Source: Azoarcus sp. L1K30
GTDB taxonomy: Bacteria; Pseudomonadota; Gammaproteobacteria; Burkholderiales; Rhodocyclaceae
Reading direction: 5' to 3'
DNA: 64,000 bases
Assembly: GCF_018122735.1 (NCBI RefSeq)
Contig: NZ_JAGRRD010000001.1
Location: 4,264,615 to 4,328,614 of the forward strand
Shown here: piece after piece, positions 28,737 through 37,870 of the stretch
How the letters are laid out: each line of letters starts with the position of its first letter
How positions within the stretch are numbered: the first letter of the stretch is position 1
The notes under the pieces: model-generated
The model's database searches: none
Seen by the model: the letters and a program-made list of their open reading frames with translations, nothing else
What the model was told of the DNA's origin: nothing
Program-made: the position numbers and the translations under genes

Positions 28737-30782
28737 TTACCCGCCGATGGCAACTTCCAGCGACATCGAGGCGATCGTCAGCGGCAGCGGATCGGTCTGG
28801 CGCACGACGATTTGGCCGCCATCGCCCCAGCTCGGGGTGATCACGACCGGAACCTCTTCCGACTTCAAGCTCGGCGGGGTGCCGTATGGCTCGGTGGTGC
28901 GCTGCTTGGCTTCCGTCAATGCCGTCTCGGAGGGGCCTACGAAGATTCCGGACGACCGATACACGCGCAGCCACACCTTGTTCACGTTCTTTTGCCGGCC
29001 TTGCCCAAATCCCCCTTCACGAAGCTCGATGGCAAGGGGCAGCGTCTTCGCATCCGCCGTGATCGGCAGCCCGACATGCACCTTGCTCGCCTCGACTTCC
29101 AGTGTGATCGAGCCACCGGTAACGACTCGCTTCGGATGCACCGCGCCGTCTGCGAGGATGGATACCGTCTCGCCCTCGAGGTGATCGAGCCCGCTGATCT
29201 CGTCTGCCGGCGCGCCCTCATAGGTCAGGCCTGAATCGACATAGAAGCAGTCTTCCAGCGCATCGAACGCCCGGGGCCGCATACGCTCGACGTAACGCAC
29301 GCTCGAGCCGTCGATGTCCCTGCGGACGACTACATAGAGCGCGTCCTCGTGCCCTTCTGGGATGCAGCACACCGACTCGATATCGCCCGCGGTGTCGTGC
29401 TGGTGCCAGGCGCCGATCTGCTGCTCAGGGACGTATGTCAGGCCCAGCAGCTTGCCGCTGCTCGATGCAAACCAGGCCACCGGCTGCGGGCTCTTGGCAT
29501 AGGTGATGTCGGCGATGGTCAGGCCGTCGAACAGGTGCGGCGCACGCAACGAAAGGTCGCCAGTGACGTAGCCGGATGCCTGCCAGTTGTAGGCCAGTTC
29601 CCTGACATGTCCGCCCCGCGCCGCGGCATAGATGAGGTTGTTGTTCACGATGACCGGCTGTGCGTTGCTCGCGCCGATGTAGGACTGCGGTCGCACGCTG
29701 ACCGTGCTCGGGGTGATCGCATCCGAGTTGATGGTCGAGACGCGCCACTCCACCGCGCTGGTCAATAGCACAAGGCTGGTGAGTGGGACCATGTGCCGAA
29801 TCGCGCTCGCCTCTCGTGCGGCCACCCTGAACCCAATCGCGTCGTCGTCCTGCGATGGGATCGAATAGGACAGGTTCGATTCTGTCCCGCTTCTCGTCAT
29901 CCAGATGTTCTGCGGCTTGTTGAGCGTGCCGGCAAAGCATCTCCGCTGCTCGAAGTAGGTCACCGCGCCTGGGTAGTTGTTCGCGCTATCAAACGGGTTG
30001 CTCGGCTCCGGGGGCGTGATGCCGATGTTCGCTGCGATGTTGTCGTCCTTGAACGTGACGCCATCGGTTTGCCCGATGTACCCGTACAGGCCATTGCTCT
30101 GCTTATAGACGCGGTACCGCTGCGCGCCGGTCACGGCCGACCAGGTGATCGTGTTGTAGGCGTCCGTCGCGAACAGATCCCCGGAGCACGATGCCGATGC
30201 AGAAACAGGCGACTCGTCGAGACTTTGCTCGCCGACGGCGGTGATCACGTATCGGTAGGTGGTGCCTGTCCCGCCGGATGCGGAAGCACTGACGCCGGTC
30301 GGCGCGGCCAATGACGACGCAAACGAGATCGTCGTCAGCGCCCAACTCAGTGCGCCCAGCCGGCGAAGCTCGCGCGGCGCGTGGTTCGGGTGCACCAGGG
30401 TGAGCACATCTGCCGACTGGACATAGTGGATGTCGAACAGATCCGATTCCGCGTAGGGGTTCGTGATTTCGTATGGAACCCCGCCGTCGAGCAGCGTCGC
30501 ACCCAGTGCGTGGAAACGGAAATACCCGGCACCAAGCTCAATTACGAAGGTCTGGTCGACGTCGAACGTGAAAGGGATCAGGCGCGTTTTTTTCGTGGAG
30601 TCCTTCACCTCACGCACGAATTCAAGGCCGGGCCGGTTCGTGATCGGGCCGTGCGGGAGCACGATGAAGTTTCGACATGTGGCCAGGCCGGTTTGATACT
30701 TCACATCGTCGATGCGGCCGAAGAACTCCGGCGTGACCTCTCCACCGCCGAATGATCGCTGAAGGGTGCGAACGTTTGCCAT
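28737..30782 (-). CDS. tail nozzle protein (T7 gp12-like tail tubular protein B)
   Basis: A 681-residue virion protein. The start MANVRTLQRSFGGGEVTPEF with the following CRNFIVLPHGPITNRPG block is characteristic of podoviral tail nozzle proteins; beta-rich modules and a fibronectin-like stretch (LAAPTGVSASASGGTG) follow. It forms the distal tail tube through which DNA passes. The start lies one base after the gatekeeper stop. Upstream in-frame codons overlap that gene and are not used here. Confidence 0.8.
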   Translation of the reverse strand: MANVRTLQRSFGGGEVTPEFFGRIDDVKYQTGLATCRNFIVLPHGPITNRPGLEFVREVKDSTKKTRLIPFTFDVDQTFVIELGAGYFRFHALGATLLDGGVPYEITNPYAESDLFDIHYVQSADVLTLVHPNHAPRELRRLGALSWALTTISFASSLAAPTGVSASASGGTGTTYRYVITAVGEQSLDESPVSASASCSGDLFATDAYNTITWSAVTGAQRYRVYKQSNGLYGYIGQTDGVTFKDDNIAANIGITPPEPSNPFDSANNYPGAVTYFEQRRCFAGTLNKPQNIWMTRSGTESNLSYSIPSQDDDAIGFRVAAREASAIRHMVPLTSLVLLTSAVEWRVSTINSDAITPSTVSVRPQSYIGASNAQPVIVNNNLIYAAARGGHVRELAYNWQASGYVTGDLSLRAPHLFDGLTIADITYAKSPQPVAWFASSSGKLLGLTYVPEQQIGAWHQHDTAGDIESVCCIPEGHEDALYVVVRRDIDGSSVRYVERMRPRAFDALEDCFYVDSGLTYEGAPADEISGLDHLEGETVSILADGAVHPKRVVTGGSITLEVEASKVHVGLPITADAKTLPLAIELREGGFGQGRQKNVNKVWLRVYRSSGIFVGPSETALTEAKQRTTEPYGTPPSLKSEEVPVVITPSWGDGGQIVVRQTDPLPLTIASMSLEVAIGG

Positions 30783-30783
30783 G

Positions 30784-31392
30784 TCAGCGCCCCGCGATCC
30801 AGCCGACCGTATGCGTCGGCTCGCCGTGCCGCTGGTTCGCATCAGATGCGGTCGCACGGCCGAGAATGGACATGGCCACGCCGAAACACTGCTGAGCCAT
30901 CTTCATGCCTGCATCGCCCTTGATGATGGGGCCGGCCAGATAGGACGCGAGCAGCCATGCCAGCACATCAACGAACAGCGGAGAAAACTTCGTCGTGTCC
31001 GTCACCCTGGCCAAGTATTTGATCGTTGCAACGGGTTGGTTCGTGCAGACGGCAACCTGCCCGCTCGGAAGCAACTCGCGCACGAAGTCATGCGCCTCGG
31101 CCGCCTCGTCAGTGGCACCCACCGGCAGCACCGTGAAAACCTTGATGCAATCTCCCGGGATCGCGTAGGCGTAAGCCCACGCGCCGGAATACCCAGACAC
31201 CGCGGCGAGCGTCGCGCGCTTGGTTGCAAACCCCCAGCCGTGCATTTCGAGCAGCGTGTCCCGGGCGACCGGGTAGAAGCGAGCGCAGTGCTCGGCCTGC
31301 GCTGACCCTTCCGGCGGGTACAGGCTTGCGACGGTCGCATCGTCACCGAGCCGTCCGAGAGCGAGGTTTGAAATATCGATTTCGCTGGCCAT
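30784..31392 (-). CDS. tail gatekeeper (T7 gp11-like tail tubular protein A)
   Basis: A 202-residue protein. MASEIDISNLALGRLGDDAT, then EHCARFYPVARDTLLEMHGW and FATKRATLA are typical of podoviral gatekeeper proteins that join portal and nozzle. It begins just after a terminator and is followed at once by the nozzle gene. ATG is chosen; a TTG four codons upstream is unlikely. Confidence 0.85.
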   Translation of the reverse strand: MASEIDISNLALGRLGDDATVASLYPPEGSAQAEHCARFYPVARDTLLEMHGWGFATKRATLAAVSGYSGAWAYAYAIPGDCIKVFTVLPVGATDEAAEAHDFVRELLPSGQVAVCTNQPVATIKYLARVTDTTKFSPLFVDVLAWLLASYLAGPIIKGDAGMKMAQQCFGVAMSILGRATASDANQRHGEPTHTVGWIAGR

Positions 31393-31402
31393 ATTCAACC
31401 CC

Positions 31403-31436
31403 AAAAAAGAGGGGGTCGACGTTTCCGACGACCCCC
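31403..31436 (-). terminator. leftward terminator between capsid-region and tail-tube genes
   Basis: GGGGGTCG/CGACCCCC stem with a 10-base loop. On the minus strand it is followed by TC and six T. It separates the capsid-side transcript from the gatekeeper operon. Confidence 0.85.
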
Positions 31437-31468
31437 GAAAGACTCCCTAAGAGGAGTGGAGGAGATAC

Positions 31469-31669
31469 CTAAACGAGATCGCCGGCCGCATTGCCGCCAG
31501 ACTCGTCGCCCGCTTCCTGTGCAGATTTCGCCGCGCGCTTTGCCGGCTGCTTTCCGCCAGTCTCGGCGGGGGAGAACCACGTTGCTTTCGATCCGGGCGG
31601 CACATCGAACCTGTCGCCCACGGCGCGCAGCTTTCCGTGGTATCCGGGTTTGGTGGCGATCACTTCCAT
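31469..31669 (-). CDS. small phage structural-region protein
   Basis: A 66-residue protein, MEVIATKPGYHGKLRAVGDR, with FDVPPGSKATWF and a charged low-complexity tail. Short proteins with the GYxGxLRxxGDxFxVP pattern are common beside phage capsid genes. It ends 33 bases before the leftward terminator. Function unknown. Confidence 0.6.
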   Translation of the reverse strand: MEVIATKPGYHGKLRAVGDRFDVPPGSKATWFSPAETGGKQPAKRAAKSAQEAGDESGGNAAGDLV

Positions 31670-31681
31670 GGCGTCACCCGA

Positions 31682-32095
31682 TTACAGCGCGTCGGGGTAG
31701 GCGGTGTTCGCCTGGATGCCGGCGACGACCTGGGCGGAGAACTTGCCGGCGGTCAGTGGCCCGGTGCCGACGGTGTAATAGACGCGCACATAGCGGCGAT
31801 GCTTGATCGGCATGGGGATGACGATCTGCGCTCCGGCAGTGAGCGACGCCTTGCCGATCGCTGCGGTCACGGCTACGTCTGCGAACGATGAGTTATCGGC
31901 CGAGTCCTGAACGGAGAAAGTGACGGTTGCTGCGCCTGATGCGGTAGCTGCCTCGTCGGTCGTGATGACGGCGGACAGGTGACCGGACATGCCGCTGTTG
32001 GGGTTGGCCTGGCCGAAGTCGATGACGTCGGTCGAGGCGGCCGAGCTGGTGACAGCCTGCTCGCTGGATACCTGGAGTGCCTTGTCGATAAGCAT
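31682..32095 (-). CDS. Bbp16-family capsid cement protein
   Basis: A 137-residue decoration protein. It begins MLIDKALQVSSEQAVTSSAA and shows STDVIDFG, TFSVQDSADNSSFADV and KHRRYVRVYYTVGTGPLTAG, a pattern known from Bbp16-type cement proteins of BPP-1-like phages. It should bind outside the shell and stabilise it. It lies directly downstream of the capsid gene. The frame is open for 17 codons upstream, but ATG at the family start is preferred. Confidence 0.85.
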   Translation of the reverse strand: MLIDKALQVSSEQAVTSSAASTDVIDFGQANPNSGMSGHLSAVITTDEAATASGAATVTFSVQDSADNSSFADVAVTAAIGKASLTAGAQIVIPMPIKHRRYVRVYYTVGTGPLTAGKFSAQVVAGIQANTAYPDAL

Positions 32096-32146
32096 GGTCG
32101 AATCCTTTTCGATGATGGGGCGAGCGCTCGGCCCGCCCCTGGTCAA

Positions 32147-33259
32147 TTACACAACGCGGGCTTCGGTGAGCAGGAGGGCGTCGGAGCGGCGGCATGGGAC
32201 GCCATCGAACGACACAACCTTCTTGCCGCCGACTTCATCCATCGTCAGTGTCGAAGCGGCGACCTTGTTGGTGATCTGCCGGCGCAGGAAGCTGCGGATC
32301 TTGCGCGGCATGTAGAAGGCCGGGCGGCCCATACCGAGATTGGGAATGAGTTCAATGGCCTGGGTCATCAGGTCAATCAAGTCAGCACCGGCAGACGCGT
32401 TCTTCGTCAGGTCGGACACGTCGATGTTGGCGATCCGAACCACGTAACGCCAATCGCGCAGCGTGAGCCCGTTGTCCCACTTGTAGTGGGAGCGGTAGCC
32501 CTGGTACTTCCCGCCGTTGGCGTCGGTCAGGGTTTCTTCGCCGAGGTCGCGGGATTGAAGACCGGCCTGCGAGCCCTTCGGATAGAGACCGTGGCAGGTA
32601 TTCGGGCCCCACACGACAAGCCAGATCGAGGCGTTATCGCTGCCAGTGCCGCCGGCGTCGATGATGTTGCCGCCGTTCTCGGCCGACAAGCTGTTGTAGC
32701 GCGGTGCCAGACCCATGAACTTCTCGGGATCGAGCGAGCTGTCACCGTAGAAGAGGGTGGCTGCCATTGTCTGGTTCAGGCCCTCGATGAACGCGCGGTC
32801 CTCGGACATGCGCCATGCGGCGGAGTTGCCGTTCAGATCGGCCAGCGCCTTGTCGGTTTCGGCGTAGGTCTCGAGCATTCCGAGCGAGTCCTTGACTTGC
32901 ACGGTGCGGGACTTCTCGGGCTGCACACCATAGTTCAGCTTGCGCCAGGTGCCGGCCGGCAGACCGCTGCGGATCGTGGTCTTGTGCTCCGCGTACCCGT
33001 TGGCCTCGATGAACGTCATGTCGTCGAGCACTTCGTTCGTCTGGGTCAGGATCTCGACGATCATCGGATCGATCTTTCCGTCCGGTGTCATCCGGTTCGC
33101 GAGATCGGCCAAGGTCGGGTTTGTGGTTGCCAGGGTGGAGCCGATGAACATCAGACCGAGTGCAGTCGATGGATCGGCGTGGCCGGTGACCGACATCGCC
33201 AACGCGATGAGGCCGAAGGCCACCATTTGAAACACGCGGGACTTCAATACTTGCTTCAT
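32147..33259 (-). CDS. major capsid protein (BPP-1 Bbp17-like)
   Basis: A 370-residue shell protein. From about residue 41 (STLATTNPTLADLANRM) it matches BPP-1-like major capsid proteins: EILTQTNEVLDDM, GLPAGTWRKLNYGVQPEKS, AFIEGLNQTMAATLFYGDS. Unusually, residues 1-36 form an extra N-terminus with a hydrophobic stretch (VFQMVAFGLIALAMSVTG) like a signal peptide. AAGGAG lies eight bases before this start, so the extension seems real; an internal ATG (MFIGSTL) lacks a good site. It follows the scaffold gene. Confidence 0.9.
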   Translation of the reverse strand: MKQVLKSRVFQMVAFGLIALAMSVTGHADPSTALGLMFIGSTLATTNPTLADLANRMTPDGKIDPMIVEILTQTNEVLDDMTFIEANGYAEHKTTIRSGLPAGTWRKLNYGVQPEKSRTVQVKDSLGMLETYAETDKALADLNGNSAAWRMSEDRAFIEGLNQTMAATLFYGDSSLDPEKFMGLAPRYNSLSAENGGNIIDAGGTGSDNASIWLVVWGPNTCHGLYPKGSQAGLQSRDLGEETLTDANGGKYQGYRSHYKWDNGLTLRDWRYVVRIANIDVSDLTKNASAGADLIDLMTQAIELIPNLGMGRPAFYMPRKIRSFLRRQITNKVAASTLTMDEVGGKKVVSFDGVPCRRSDALLLTEARVV

Positions 33260-33271
33260 GGATGATGCTCC

Positions 33272-33898
33272 TTAGTTCATGTTGCTGTTGGGGTAGAGCC
33301 TGCGGGCATCGGGTGCCCGTTGTCCGCCTGCGCCGCCCGTGACGATGCGGTCTTCACTGATTGCCTTGCCTGCCCGGTAGAACGCCCGAATGATCTCCGG
33401 GTGATTTCCGAGCCCAGACTCGTTGAGCAGGGCCTTGAGCTCAGGCGACCCGAACGTGTCGAGCGCCTTCTTTGCGGTGGCCAGGTTCGATTCGAGCGCC
33501 TCGCCGCCGAACTCGGAGTCAGCGCGCGCCTGGTCGGCCCATTCGGTCCGAGCTTTGGCGATCATCTCCTGCTGCTGAGTATTGGCCGCCGCTGTGCGCT
33601 TGGCTGCCAGATCGGCCAGCTTCTGCGCTTGCGCTTGGGTGAGTCCGAGGTCCTTTGCCGTTGCCTTGATATCGCCGGCCAGTTCCTGATCAATGGCGCC
33701 GCCGTCCTCGAACGTGAAATCGGCATACTGATCGGGCACCGGGTCGACGACAGGCGCGGCCTCCACCGCCTGCTGTGCAACCTGCTGCTGTTCAACCACC
33801 GGCGCCGCAACTGCTGCGGTTTGAGTGGCTTCGGTCGATGCGGCTGCGCCTTCAGTGGGCGTTGCGGTCGCGTCCGTCATCATCGTTTCCTGCGTCAT
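33272..33898 (-). CDS. phage scaffolding protein
   Basis: A 208-residue acidic, Ala/Gln/Val-rich protein located just before the capsid gene. The disordered N-terminal part (about 1-60) is followed by helices (LTQAQAQKLADLAAKRTAAA), the GFP-like FGGEALESNLATAKKAL and LNESGLGNHPEIIRAFYRAG, which typify podoviral scaffold proteins. It guides shell assembly and is lost at packaging. It overlaps the Bbp19-like gene by 47 bases. Confidence 0.85.
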   Translation of the reverse strand: MTQETMMTDATATPTEGAAASTEATQTAAVAAPVVEQQQVAQQAVEAAPVVDPVPDQYADFTFEDGGAIDQELAGDIKATAKDLGLTQAQAQKLADLAAKRTAAANTQQQEMIAKARTEWADQARADSEFGGEALESNLATAKKALDTFGSPELKALLNESGLGNHPEIIRAFYRAGKAISEDRIVTGGAGGQRAPDARRLYPNSNMN

Positions 33899-34199
33899 TC
33901 GCTTGCTCCTTGAGCATCACTGCGTACTGTTCTGGCGCGTGGCTGTGGATCTTTGCGAGCAGCACCAGCCCGACATTGCGCTGACCCTCTCGGAAGAACG
34001 TCTCGCTGTTGCCTGTGAAGCTGCTGCGAAACACTCCGGCCAGATCCAGCTGCCGCGCCACGATCCTGCGGCCCCGCTTGTCACCCATCAGCCACTTGAT
34101 GTCGTCAGCCTCTTGCTCTGCGCAGATGCGCGCGCGCTCGTCCTGCTTGAGCTTTGCGCGCTCTTGTCCTTTGAGGTCGAGGGGGTCGAATTGGGGCAT
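33852..34199 (-). CDS. Bbp19-family phage protein
   Basis: A 115-residue protein. The block GRRIVARQLDLAGVFRSSFT, GNSETFFREGQRNVGLVLLA and HSHAPEQYAVMLKE is the hallmark of Bbp19-like proteins found between portal and scaffold genes. Its function is unknown, perhaps a small head-assembly factor. A late motif copy lies 27 bases upstream, just after a terminator, so it may be the first gene of the capsid transcript. Confidence 0.8.
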   Translation of the reverse strand: MPQFDPLDLKGQERAKLKQDERARICAEQEADDIKWLMGDKRGRRIVARQLDLAGVFRSSFTGNSETFFREGQRNVGLVLLAKIHSHAPEQYAVMLKEQANDAGNDDDGRDRNAH

Positions 34200-34225
34200 G
34201 GGCGAAAGTTATCGCGGCTCTGAAA

Positions 34226-34237
34226 AACCACGCGCAC
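34226..34237 (-). promoter_or_regulatory. late-region motif copy 3 (GTGCGCGTGGTT)
   Basis: Minus-strand 12-mer between a leftward terminator and the Bbp19-like gene, 27 bases before its start. The terminator-motif-gene order is what a promoter would show. Confidence 0.6.
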
Positions 34238-34243
34238 CCAAGC

Positions 34244-34270
34244 AAAAAGGCCCGCTCATCGGCGGGCCTT
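34244..34270 (-). terminator. leftward terminator after the SGNH hydrolase gene
   Basis: AAGGCCCGC pairs with GCGGGCCTT across a 6-base loop; on the minus strand it runs into five T. It closes the portal-SGNH transcript. Confidence 0.9.
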
Positions 34271-34295
34271 CGTTCAAGGTACGTGCACGAGGGGA

Positions 34296-35681
34296 TTAGA
34301 TTAGCCGCGCCAGAGCAGCCGCTACCGGAGCAGCCATGATCGTAGTCATGTCGTCGGACGGGTGAATACCGTCGATCGTGCCCGCCGCGCTCCAAAGCGA
34401 CGGATCGGATGCGCTTTCGGCAACTGACGCAACGTCGATCGGTAGCCAGTACGGTCCAACTCGCCCCATCATCTCGGCATTGAACGCGCGGCGGAACTCG
34501 GTTGCTGTCGCGTCATAGGTGCTCGTGGTGTTCGCAGAGGTGTTCGTGCGAGGAGTGACAGACACAGGGCAAAAAACGATCCCACGGGCTGCGCAGATGC
34601 GCGCAATTTCATACGCCATTACCCTCGCGGAACCGACGACAGATGCACTCGGGGCCGAGTCATTCGGGCTGCCGATGTTGTATGCAAGCGCGGTCGGGTT
34701 GTTGATGTACAGCCCGTCCGCGTCCTTCGCGAGCAGATAATCTCGCGCACGCTGATAAACCTCGGCTGTCGTCGCACCACCCCATCCGTAATTTCGTATC
34801 TCAATCGGCCGCAATTGCGTGCTCATACCGAAAGCCGCGCGGTGGAAATGCGTCAAGTATTTTCGAGTTGTGAGGGCAGCGCCTTCGGCGATTGAATCTC
34901 CGAAGACGGCGACGCTCAGACACGGAACGGAATATAGAAACTCGATATCGATAATTGGCGTGACGGTAAGAAATGATGTTCCGGTCATTCCAGGCCCGTT
35001 CGTCAAGTAGTTCTGACCGGGGTATCTCCGCGAGATCTCCTTTCGTCCGCCGAGCAGCGCATCTGCACTATCCCAGTACGCATCCGCGCTGCGACCTCCA
35101 TGCGGGAGCGCATTCTGAAAGTGTCGAACCTGAACGACTGGAAGTCCGCCCGGCACATCGACGCGAGGTACAGACTCAAGCGGCAGCCAGTCGCTGACAG
35201 CATAAGACGGGCGGGCAGCAGACGCGGCGACCGGCACCGTCACGCCCGCAGATCCGCCAAACGACATCGCAGTGAGCGTTCCGCTCGGAGCATTGTTTGC
35301 CCCATCGACAAGCGTGTTGTGTGCGGCCGCGGTCATCCCGATCGTTACCGATGGAGACGCTACGTCAATACAGGCAACGCGAGCACGCACGGCATGAAAC
35401 GGTGCCTCGGCTGTGCGAGTGATCAAATACGTGCAATTCGCCGTTGGCATTGCGACGATCTTCCCCCCAGCAGAGGAAGCGCCGGCCGCGCTACGCGGCT
35501 TCGTCGTGACGATCCTCGGATCTTCGGAGCCTGCCGAAAATTCAATCCCCCCGGTGCCCTGATTGAATTTCGTCGTCAGCACGCCGCGTTCCGTGCCGTC
35601 CTTCATCTTGTGCCCGACCACCTCGCCAGTATCTTCATCAACGATCCAGGCGACGGTGCCGTCGATAACCTTGTTTCCCAT
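34296..35681 (-). CDS. virion-associated SGNH/GDSL hydrolase
   Basis: A 461-residue protein. The C-terminal half is an SGNH esterase: block I FGDSIAEG with nucleophile Ser263, block II YGWGGATTAE (Gly), block III SPND (Asn) and the Asp437/His440 pair in DGIHPSD. The N-terminal half (MGNKVIDGTVAWIVDEDTGE, then beta-rich sequence) looks like a phage structural attachment part. It sits between portal and Bbp19-like genes. It may de-esterify host surface polysaccharide as a tail component; substrate is unknown. Confidence 0.82.
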   Translation of the reverse strand: MGNKVIDGTVAWIVDEDTGEVVGHKMKDGTERGVLTTKFNQGTGGIEFSAGSEDPRIVTTKPRSAAGASSAGGKIVAMPTANCTYLITRTAEAPFHAVRARVACIDVASPSVTIGMTAAAHNTLVDGANNAPSGTLTAMSFGGSAGVTVPVAASAARPSYAVSDWLPLESVPRVDVPGGLPVVQVRHFQNALPHGGRSADAYWDSADALLGGRKEISRRYPGQNYLTNGPGMTGTSFLTVTPIIDIEFLYSVPCLSVAVFGDSIAEGAALTTRKYLTHFHRAAFGMSTQLRPIEIRNYGWGGATTAEVYQRARDYLLAKDADGLYINNPTALAYNIGSPNDSAPSASVVGSARVMAYEIARICAARGIVFCPVSVTPRTNTSANTTSTYDATATEFRRAFNAEMMGRVGPYWLPIDVASVAESASDPSLWSAAGTIDGIHPSDDMTTIMAAPVAAALARLI

Positions 35682-35692
35682 GTCGATTCCCT

Positions 35693-37360
35693 TTACGAGT
35701 TGTATCCGCTGAACATCTGCATCACGTTCGTGAGCGCGTTGTCGCCGCTGGTGTCGGCCGCTGCGAGGTTCTTGGCCGTCTGCGCGCCCTGAGCCATCTG
35801 CTCCGCATGTGCTGCCTGCTGTTGGGCTTGGGCTCGTTGCTGCCGGATCATGGCCACCTGGTCATCGGCGACGATCAGGCGCGGATCAACGCCGAGCATG
35901 TCCGCATAAATCTCGGCCCACTCGTCGGAGTCGAATCGATCGAGCACGTCGGGCTTCATTTGGGCGATCGCGCCGAGGTTGCCGACATACCGATCAACGG
36001 AGTTGGTGCCGACTGCACGCTGCGCTTGGGCGAGCATCGATACGAACTCCACATTGAGGTTCATACCCTGCAGTTCCTGCGGAGGATGGGGGAGCACGCC
36101 AGCCTTGATCATCCGCGCGAACGTGGATTCGATGAACGGATCGAGCAGTTCGTTGTGCAGCCGCTCGAGCACAGGTCCGAGCATGAGCAGCTTTTCTTCG
36201 TGACGCTCAGCGACCTCTGTCGCAGTCATGCGGCCGTTGTCACCGTTGGCGAGCATCAGGAACAAATCTGCGTAGAACGCGGATCGCACTCGCTGGCGGA
36301 CGTCCTGGATATCTACAAGCAGGTGATTCAGATCGAGCCGCACCTCGAACGTAGAACGTATCCCGCCAGTGGGGGAGGCGAGATCGACGAAGGTCACGCC
36401 ACCGGGGAGCGTGTCGATCATGCTGTTCTTCAGTTGCGTCGGCATCTGAAGCGGCGGCTTCGTCATGTAGTCGATGGCCTGAGCCTTGCGCAGCTGCTCG
36501 TGCTGCAATTGGCGAATGTCACCCAGCGCTTCCATGCCCGGGCTGTTCCCGTAGATGTCGCCGCCGGATGCCGACCAGCGCGGGCACAGCGCGGGAAAAC
36601 TCTCGAAGCCTGATTCCCGCAGGTAGCGTCCAGCGTCGCAGTCTTCCTCGAAATAGACTGACTTCCACGGCATGTTGAGTGCATCACGCTTTTTCGGGTC
36701 CAGGTCGCGCCGCGGCTCGATCGCATGGATCACACGCACCCACGCGTCGAGATTCCCGTGGTCGTACAGCTGTCGCACCCTGTGGCTGACCTTCTCGCGG
36801 CCGAACTGTCCAATCAGCTGCGCGACGGACATGTCGAGCTCGCGATACAGAGTCACAACCTGGCCGAGATGGTCTGTCGAAATCGCGAACTCACCGGCTG
36901 TCAGGCTGTGGTGATGCAGGACGGTCTTGTAGTTGTCTTCAAGGATCGTGCTCGCCGTGCCATACGCGCCAAGCTCCTCGTAGATCGAGTGCAGGGCGCG
37001 GTAGGTGTTCGAGCGAGAGAACACGTTCAGCATGAGCCGGGTGACGTCGTGCAGCCATACCTTGACCGGCTCGTATCGCATCATCTCTTGGTCTGCAGTG
37101 GCCAGCCTGAACCAGGGTCTCGCCGGGCTGGTCATGCCCGCCATCATGCCGGCGGCCAGCACCCGTAAGGACTGGGTGCCTGTCGAGTCATAGATCGCGT
37201 TGTGTCGGCGCTCCCCGCGGTTGCGGTCGGACGCGAGAAAGCGCCCGGTGCGAGGCAGGATGTTGTCGCTGATGTCCCGCCAGTGCGTGATCCACGACGA
37301 ACGCTCGTTCTTCAGCGCGCCCCATCTGGCGAGGATCTTGTCGTGCGGGATCGGTGCCAT
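35693..37360 (-). CDS. portal (head-to-tail connector) protein
   Basis: A 555-residue podoviral portal of the T7 gp8-like family. Signature stretches: RWGALKNERSSWITHWRDIS, AAGMMAGMTSPARPWFRL, IYGNSPGMEALGDIRQLQHE and NGRMTATEVAERHEEKLLML. The C-terminal tail is Gln/Ala-rich. The dodecameric ring forms the DNA entry vertex. It follows the coiled-coil gene by three bases and precedes the SGNH gene by 11. Confidence 0.93.
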   Translation of the reverse strand: MAPIPHDKILARWGALKNERSSWITHWRDISDNILPRTGRFLASDRNRGERRHNAIYDSTGTQSLRVLAAGMMAGMTSPARPWFRLATADQEMMRYEPVKVWLHDVTRLMLNVFSRSNTYRALHSIYEELGAYGTASTILEDNYKTVLHHHSLTAGEFAISTDHLGQVVTLYRELDMSVAQLIGQFGREKVSHRVRQLYDHGNLDAWVRVIHAIEPRRDLDPKKRDALNMPWKSVYFEEDCDAGRYLRESGFESFPALCPRWSASGGDIYGNSPGMEALGDIRQLQHEQLRKAQAIDYMTKPPLQMPTQLKNSMIDTLPGGVTFVDLASPTGGIRSTFEVRLDLNHLLVDIQDVRQRVRSAFYADLFLMLANGDNGRMTATEVAERHEEKLLMLGPVLERLHNELLDPFIESTFARMIKAGVLPHPPQELQGMNLNVEFVSMLAQAQRAVGTNSVDRYVGNLGAIAQMKPDVLDRFDSDEWAEIYADMLGVDPRLIVADDQVAMIRQQRAQAQQQAAHAEQMAQGAQTAKNLAAADTSGDNALTNVMQMFSGYNS

Positions 37361-37363
37361 TGA

Positions 37364-37870
37364 TTACGCCCCGAGCAAGGTGTTCTTGCCGAGAGAAAGC
37401 TGATCCATGGAGATGCCAGACGGACCGGTGAGCATCGTGCCGGATCCGCCGCCTTCGGCCTGCCGTCGGTTTCCGGTGAGCATGTCGCCGACGTTCGGCT
37501 GCTTCTGGTTCAGCTTGTTGAACGACCGCTCCGCAGCGAGCTGCTGTGCCTGCTGCGCCTGCTGTGCCTGCAGGGTGGCGGCCTGCTGGGCGGCAAGCTG
37601 CTGCTCGGCGAGGGTGCGCTGCGCGTCGAACTGCTGCTGCTGAGCCGCGTATTGCTGCTGTTGCAGCGCGAGCTGCTTCTGCGCCTGTTCTTCCTGCGCG
37701 GCCATGGCGGCCTGTTGCTGGGCGAGCTCTTGTGCCTGGGCTTCCTTCTGCGCCGCAAGCTGTGACTTCTGAGCCTTCTCCTGAGCCTTTGCTTGCTTGT
37801 TGGCCGCTGCGATGGATGCCGCGCCGGTCAAGGCCCCGACAGCAACAGTAGCGCTTACCGGATCACACAT
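37364..37870 (-). CDS. Gln/Ala-rich coiled-coil phage protein
   Basis: A 168-residue protein. A short hydrophobic N-terminus (VSATVAVGALTGAASIAAAN) is followed by about 85 residues almost wholly Ala, Gln, Glu and Lys in a coiled coil, then a flexible Gly-rich tail (MLTGNRRQAEGGGSGTMLTG). Similar proteins stand beside podoviral portal genes. It overlaps the gp13-like gene by eight bases. Role unknown, possibly an internal head protein. Confidence 0.6.
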   Translation of the reverse strand: MCDPVSATVAVGALTGAASIAAANKQAKAQEKAQKSQLAAQKEAQAQELAQQQAAMAAQEEQAQKQLALQQQQYAAQQQQFDAQRTLAEQQLAAQQAATLQAQQAQQAQQLAAERSFNKLNQKQPNVGDMLTGNRRQAEGGGSGTMLTGPSGISMDQLSLGKNTLLGA

